Source of the DNA: Paucimonas sp.
GTDB lineage: Bacteria; Pseudomonadota; Gammaproteobacteria; Burkholderiales; Burkholderiaceae_D
Length of the DNA: 8,882 nt
Direction of reading: 5' to 3'
NCBI GenBank assembly: GCA_029266815.1
Contig: JAQSWC010000052.1
Span: forward strand, 1-8,882
Below are positions 6,547 through 8,882 of the stretch, in pieces. The translations under genes were made by a program, and so were the position numbers. Each line of letters starts with the position of its first letter. Position 1 is the first letter of the stretch. Below the pieces are notes generated by a model. It saw only the letters and a list, made by a program, of their open reading frames with translations. It was not told the origin of the DNA and did not search any database.

Positions 6547-7368
6547 CTGCCAAATCGCTGTCGTTGCAGCCGCCTGGTTCAGCGTGTAGAAATGCAAACC
6601 CGGCGCGCCGCCCGCGAGCAAACGATCACACAGCAATGTGACAACATCAAGACCGAATGCGCGGATGGAATCAGCGTCGTCGCCGAAGCTTGCCAACTTC
6701 AGCTTGATCCAGCGCGGAATCTCGGCGCCGCACATGTCCGAGAAACGCACGAGCTGCGAATAGTTCGTGATCGGCATGATGCCGGCCACGATGGGAACCT
6801 CGACGCCTGCTTTGCGCGCGTCGTCGACGAAGCGAAAATAGGAATCGGCGTTATAGAAATATTGTGTAATCGCGCCGCTCGCGCCGGCCTGCACCTTGCG
6901 TACGAAATTCTGCAAATCATCCTGCGGCGATTTCGCTTGGGGATGGGTTTCCGGATAGGCCGCCACCTCGATATGGAACCAGTCGCCGGTTTCAGCCCTC
7001 ATGAATTCGATCAGCTCGTTCGCATAGCGGAATTCGCCCGGCGTGCCGTAGCCGCTCGGCAGGTCGCCGCGCAGCGCCACCAATCTCCTGATGCCATGCG
7101 AACGGTATCGTTCAAGGATCTCGCGAAGACTGTCGCGCGAACTGCCGACACATGAGAGGTGCGGCGCAGCGTCGTGCCCCTCGCTGCGGATTTCCAGCAC
7201 GGTGTCCAGCGTGCCTTGCTGCGTCGAGCCGCCGGCGCCAAAGGTGACAGAAAAATATTTCGGTTTCAGCACCGACAACTGCGCGCGCGTGGCGCGCAAT
7301 TTTTCTGTGCCCTCCAGCGTCTTCGGCGGAAAGAATTCGATACTGAAATTTCTGTCTGAATAAGCCAT
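6526..7368 (-). CDS. metF: 5,10-methylenetetrahydrofolate reductase
   Basis: A 280-residue FAD-dependent TIM-barrel reductase that makes 5-methyl-THF from 5,10-methylene-THF and NADH, supplying methyl groups to methionine synthase. The active-site segment EFFPPK gives Glu11, the counterpart of E. coli Glu28. VTFGAGGST (41-49), LRGDLP with Asp102 (counterpart of Asp120), QYFYNADSYFRF, IVAGIMPI and the C-terminal GLHFYTLN are all present, so it should be active. The size matches short bacterial MetF proteins without the eukaryotic regulatory domain. The ATG at 7368 directly abuts the TAA of the upstream membrane-protein gene with no gap and only a weak A-rich ribosome site, which suggests translational coupling. 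With ahcY two genes upstream it forms a methyl-cycle operon. Its 3' end overlaps the convergent cyclo-ligase. Confidence 0.97.
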   Translation of the reverse strand: MAYSDRNFSIEFFPPKTLEGTEKLRATRAQLSVLKPKYFSVTFGAGGSTQQGTLDTVLEIRSEGHDAAPHLSCVGSSRDSLREILERYRSHGIRRLVALRGDLPSGYGTPGEFRYANELIEFMRAETGDWFHIEVAAYPETHPQAKSPQDDLQNFVRKVQAGASGAITQYFYNADSYFRFVDDARKAGVEVPIVAGIMPITNYSQLVRFSDMCGAEIPRWIKLKLASFGDDADSIRAFGLDVVTLLCDRLLAGGAPGLHFYTLNQAAATTAIWQRLKLGE

Positions 7369-7713
7369 TTATTTTTTCTTGAATATCAGGGACGACAACG
7401 CCCAGGAGATGATGCTGTACAGAATTGCGCCGCCTACCGCGGACCAGAATCCGGCCACATGAAAGCCTTGCACGAAGCTGCCGACCAGCCAGAACAACAA
7501 GCCGTTGATCACAAAAATGAACAGGCCCAGCGTCAGCACCGTCACCGGAAATGTCAGCAACACGAGTACTGGCCGAATCAGGGCATTGATCAAGCCCAGC
7601 ACCAGCGCCGCAAACAAGGCAGCGCCAAAGCTGTCCACCCGGATCGAATTCATCAGGTAAGGCAGCGCGAACAGGGCGACGGCATTGATTAACCAGACAA
7701 TAAGCAGACGCAT
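7369..7713 (-). CDS. Small four-helix membrane protein, phage holin 4_2 / YvlD family
   Basis: A 114-residue, almost wholly hydrophobic protein with about four membrane spans: LLIVWLINAVALFALPYL (3-20), FGAALFAALVLGLINALI, a paired stretch from VLVLLTFPVTVLTL into LFIFVINGLLFWLVG, and AVGGAILYSIISWALSSL, ending in the basic tail FKKK. NALIRPVLVLLTFPVTVLTLG, read in overlapping parts, is the typical core of the family known as phage_holin_4_2 or YvlD, which is common in bacterial chromosomes and not evidence of a prophage. Function is unknown. The frame is open to an ATG at 7764, but ATG 7713 has an excellent ribosome site (GGGGAGA seven bases ahead) and starts at the first helix. It sits between ahcY and metF, 136 bp after ahcY and 0 bp before metF. 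Confidence 0.88.
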   Translation of the reverse strand: MRLLIVWLINAVALFALPYLMNSIRVDSFGAALFAALVLGLINALIRPVLVLLTFPVTVLTLGLFIFVINGLLFWLVGSFVQGFHVAGFWSAVGGAILYSIISWALSSLIFKKK

Positions 7714-7785
7714 GATGTTTCTCCCCATGTGCCATGACAGCATCGAACACTCGACGGGCCACAAACCACGTATTGCTGCGCAGGC

Positions 7786-7829
7786 CGGAATCCGGCAACG
7801 CCGCCGTTAACCGACGTCGCCGGATTCCG
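7786..7829 (-). repeat. Perfect 11-bp inverted repeat between ahcY and the membrane-protein gene
   Basis: CGGAATCCGGC (7786-7796) and GCCGGATTCCG (7819-7829) are exact reverse complements with a 22-bp centre, and further short pairings (ACG with CGT, CG with CG) continue inside. Each arm is itself nearly palindromic (CCGGA-A-TCCGG and CGGA-T-TCCG), so alternative folds exist. In the transcript it lies 20 bases after the ahcY stop. No T run follows, so it is not a classical terminator. It could be a 3' stabiliser for ahcY mRNA, a Rho-related or processing site, or a copy of a dispersed palindromic repeat. Confidence 0.65.
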
Positions 7830-7849
7830 CCGTTTGCAGGAACAACGGA

Positions 7850-8882
7850 TCAATAGCGGTAATGATCAGCCTTGTAAGGGCCCGCCTTGCTCACGCCGAT
7901 ATATGCGGCCTGCTCTTCCGTCAATTCAGTCAACTGCGCATTCAATTTCTTTAACTGCAAGCGCGCCACTTTTTCGTCCAAATGCTTGGGCAAGGTATAC
8001 ACGCCAACCGGATAGGCCTTGGTGTTCGTGAATAATTCGATCTGCGCGATCGTCTGGTTGGCGAATGACGAGCTCATCACGTAGGACGGATGGCCGGTGC
8101 CGCAGCCTAGGTTCACCAGGCGGCCTTCCGCTAGCAGGATGATGCGTTTGCCATCGGGAAAAATCACGTGATCGACCTGCGGCTTGATGTTCTCCCAGGT
8201 GTACTGCTTCAGCGCGGCGACCTCGATTTCGTTGTCGAAGTGGCCGATGTTGCAGACGATCGCCTGGTCTTTCATCTTTTTCATGTGCTCGTGCGTGATC
8301 ACATGGTAATTGCCGGTTGCCGTCACGAAGATGTCGCCATGCTCGGCGGCGTAATCCATCGTGACCACGCGGTAGCCTTCCATCGCCGCCTGCAGCGCGC
8401 AGATCGGATCGATCTCGGTCACCCACACTTGCGCCGACAGGGCGCGCAATGCCTGGGCGGAACCCTTGCCCACGTCGCCATAGCCGCACACCACCGCGAT
8501 CTTGCCTGCGACCATGACGTCGGTCGCGCGCTTGATGCCGTCCACCAGCGATTCGCGGCAGCCGTAGAGGTTGTCGAACTTGGACTTGGTGACGGAATCG
8601 TTAACATTGATCGCCGGGAAAGCCAGCTTGCCTTCCTTGTGCATCTGGTACAGGCGATGCACGCCGGTGGTGGTTTCCTCGGTTACGCCCTTGATCTGTG
8701 CGAGACGGGTCGAATACCAATTGGGTGAAGTCGCGAGCTTTTTCTTGATCGAATTAAACAGGCAGGTCGCCTCTTCGGAATCCGGATTATTCAATACGCT
8801 CAAATCTTTTTCAGCGCGCGTACCCAGATGCAACAGCAAGGTTGCATCGCCGCCGTCGTCGAGGATCATGTTTGAATAGCCG
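7850..8882 (-). CDS. ahcY: S-adenosylhomocysteine hydrolase, C-terminal part (5' end outside window)
   Basis: The window holds the last 343 or so residues; the frame continues past the right edge through Gly-Tyr-Ser-Asn, so the ATG at 8869 is internal. Full-length bacterial enzymes are about 470 residues. The enzyme reversibly splits S-adenosylhomocysteine into adenosine and homocysteine using tightly bound NAD, and relieves product inhibition of methyltransferases. Visible landmarks are the active-site stretch NVNDSVTKSKFDNLYGCRES, carrying the conserved Lys, Asp and Asn; the NAD-binding VVCGYGDVGKGSAQALR; TATGNYHVI; NIGHFDNEIE; and the C-terminal KADHYRY, whose Lys and Tyr bind the NAD of the partner subunit. 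The segment between DDGGDATLLLHLG and the active site carries the insertion of roughly 40 residues usual in bacterial and plant forms and absent from the short human-type enzyme. It is the first visible gene of the operon with metF. Confidence 0.97.
   Translation of the reverse strand, partial: GYSNMILDDGGDATLLLHLGTRAEKDLSVLNNPDSEEATCLFNSIKKKLATSPNWYSTRLAQIKGVTEETTTGVHRLYQMHKEGKLAFPAINVNDSVTKSKFDNLYGCRESLVDGIKRATDVMVAGKIAVVCGYGDVGKGSAQALRALSAQVWVTEIDPICALQAAMEGYRVVTMDYAAEHGDIFVTATGNYHVITHEHMKKMKDQAIVCNIGHFDNEIEVAALKQYTWENIKPQVDHVIFPDGKRIILLAEGRLVNLGCGTGHPSYVMSSSFANQTIAQIELFTNTKAYPVGVYTLPKHLDEKVARLQLKKLNAQLTELTEEQAAYIGVSKAGPYKADHYRY

Noticed and set aside
7369..7713. Prophage or lysis-cassette remnant suggested by the holin-family protein
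   Set aside because: The family is widespread as a chromosomal membrane protein; there is no endolysin or other phage gene and the neighbours are core metabolism.
7714..7764. A 17-codon upstream extension of the holin-family gene
   Set aside because: The ATG at 7713 has a near-ideal ribosome site and begins directly at the first membrane helix; the extension is not hydrophobic and lacks its own good site.
8867..8869. ATG in the ahcY frame as the true start
   Set aside because: The frame continues upstream past the window edge, and this Met falls in the middle of the conserved enzyme, just ahead of the DDGGDAT segment.
1..8882. Mobile elements, CRISPR arrays, tRNA or rRNA genes, attachment sites
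   Set aside because: I saw no direct-repeat arrays, transposase or integrase motifs, terminal inverted repeats around a gene, or tRNA-like cloverleaf in any gap.

Overview
The window looks like core chromosome of a betaproteobacterium, most likely order Burkholderiales and perhaps family Oxalobacteraceae. This rests on moderately high GC, the protein flavour, and two gene orders I recall from that order: slt / NDUFA9-like / GST / cca, and ahcY / small membrane protein / metF. The family-level placement is inference from memory, not a search. I see no tRNA, rRNA, insertion sequence, prophage, CRISPR array or other mobile feature.

Layout, left to right. (1) 1-689, minus: the N-terminal 229 residues of a thiamine-pyrophosphate enzyme of the acetolactate synthase superfamily, cut by the window edge. 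A 202-bp AT-richer spacer separates it from cca. (2) 892-5921, minus: four genes read in the order slt, NDUFA9-like dehydrogenase, glutathione S-transferase, cca. The GST-cca gap is only 12 bp; the other two gaps are 85 bp each and hold inverted repeats. (3) 5922-5978: a 57-bp divergent spacer. (4) 5979-6542, plus: 5-formyltetrahydrofolate cyclo-ligase, starting at GTG. It converges with metF and their coding ends overlap by 17 bp. (5) 6526-8882, minus: ahcY (5' part outside the window), a four-helix membrane protein of the phage-holin-4_2/YvlD family, and metF. The membrane protein's stop codon directly abuts the metF start codon.

How the genes fit together. The right third is one-carbon and methyl-cycle metabolism. 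AhcY removes S-adenosylhomocysteine and releases homocysteine; MetF makes the 5-methyl-THF used to remethylate it; the cyclo-ligase on the opposite strand returns 5-formyl-THF to the active folate pool. The middle block is housekeeping: peptidoglycan turnover (Slt), a respiratory-complex-I-associated or sugar-nucleotide-type dehydrogenase fold, a glutathione transferase, and tRNA CCA-end maturation and repair. The left-hand TPP enzyme differs from true acetolactate synthase at a usually conserved motif and its substrate is unknown.

I found no clear candidate for a wholly new system. The points most worth a second look are the atypical TPP enzyme, perfect inverted repeats at the GST promoter and after ahcY, a hairpin that may occlude the NDUFA9-like start codon, and the holin-family membrane protein coupled to metF.
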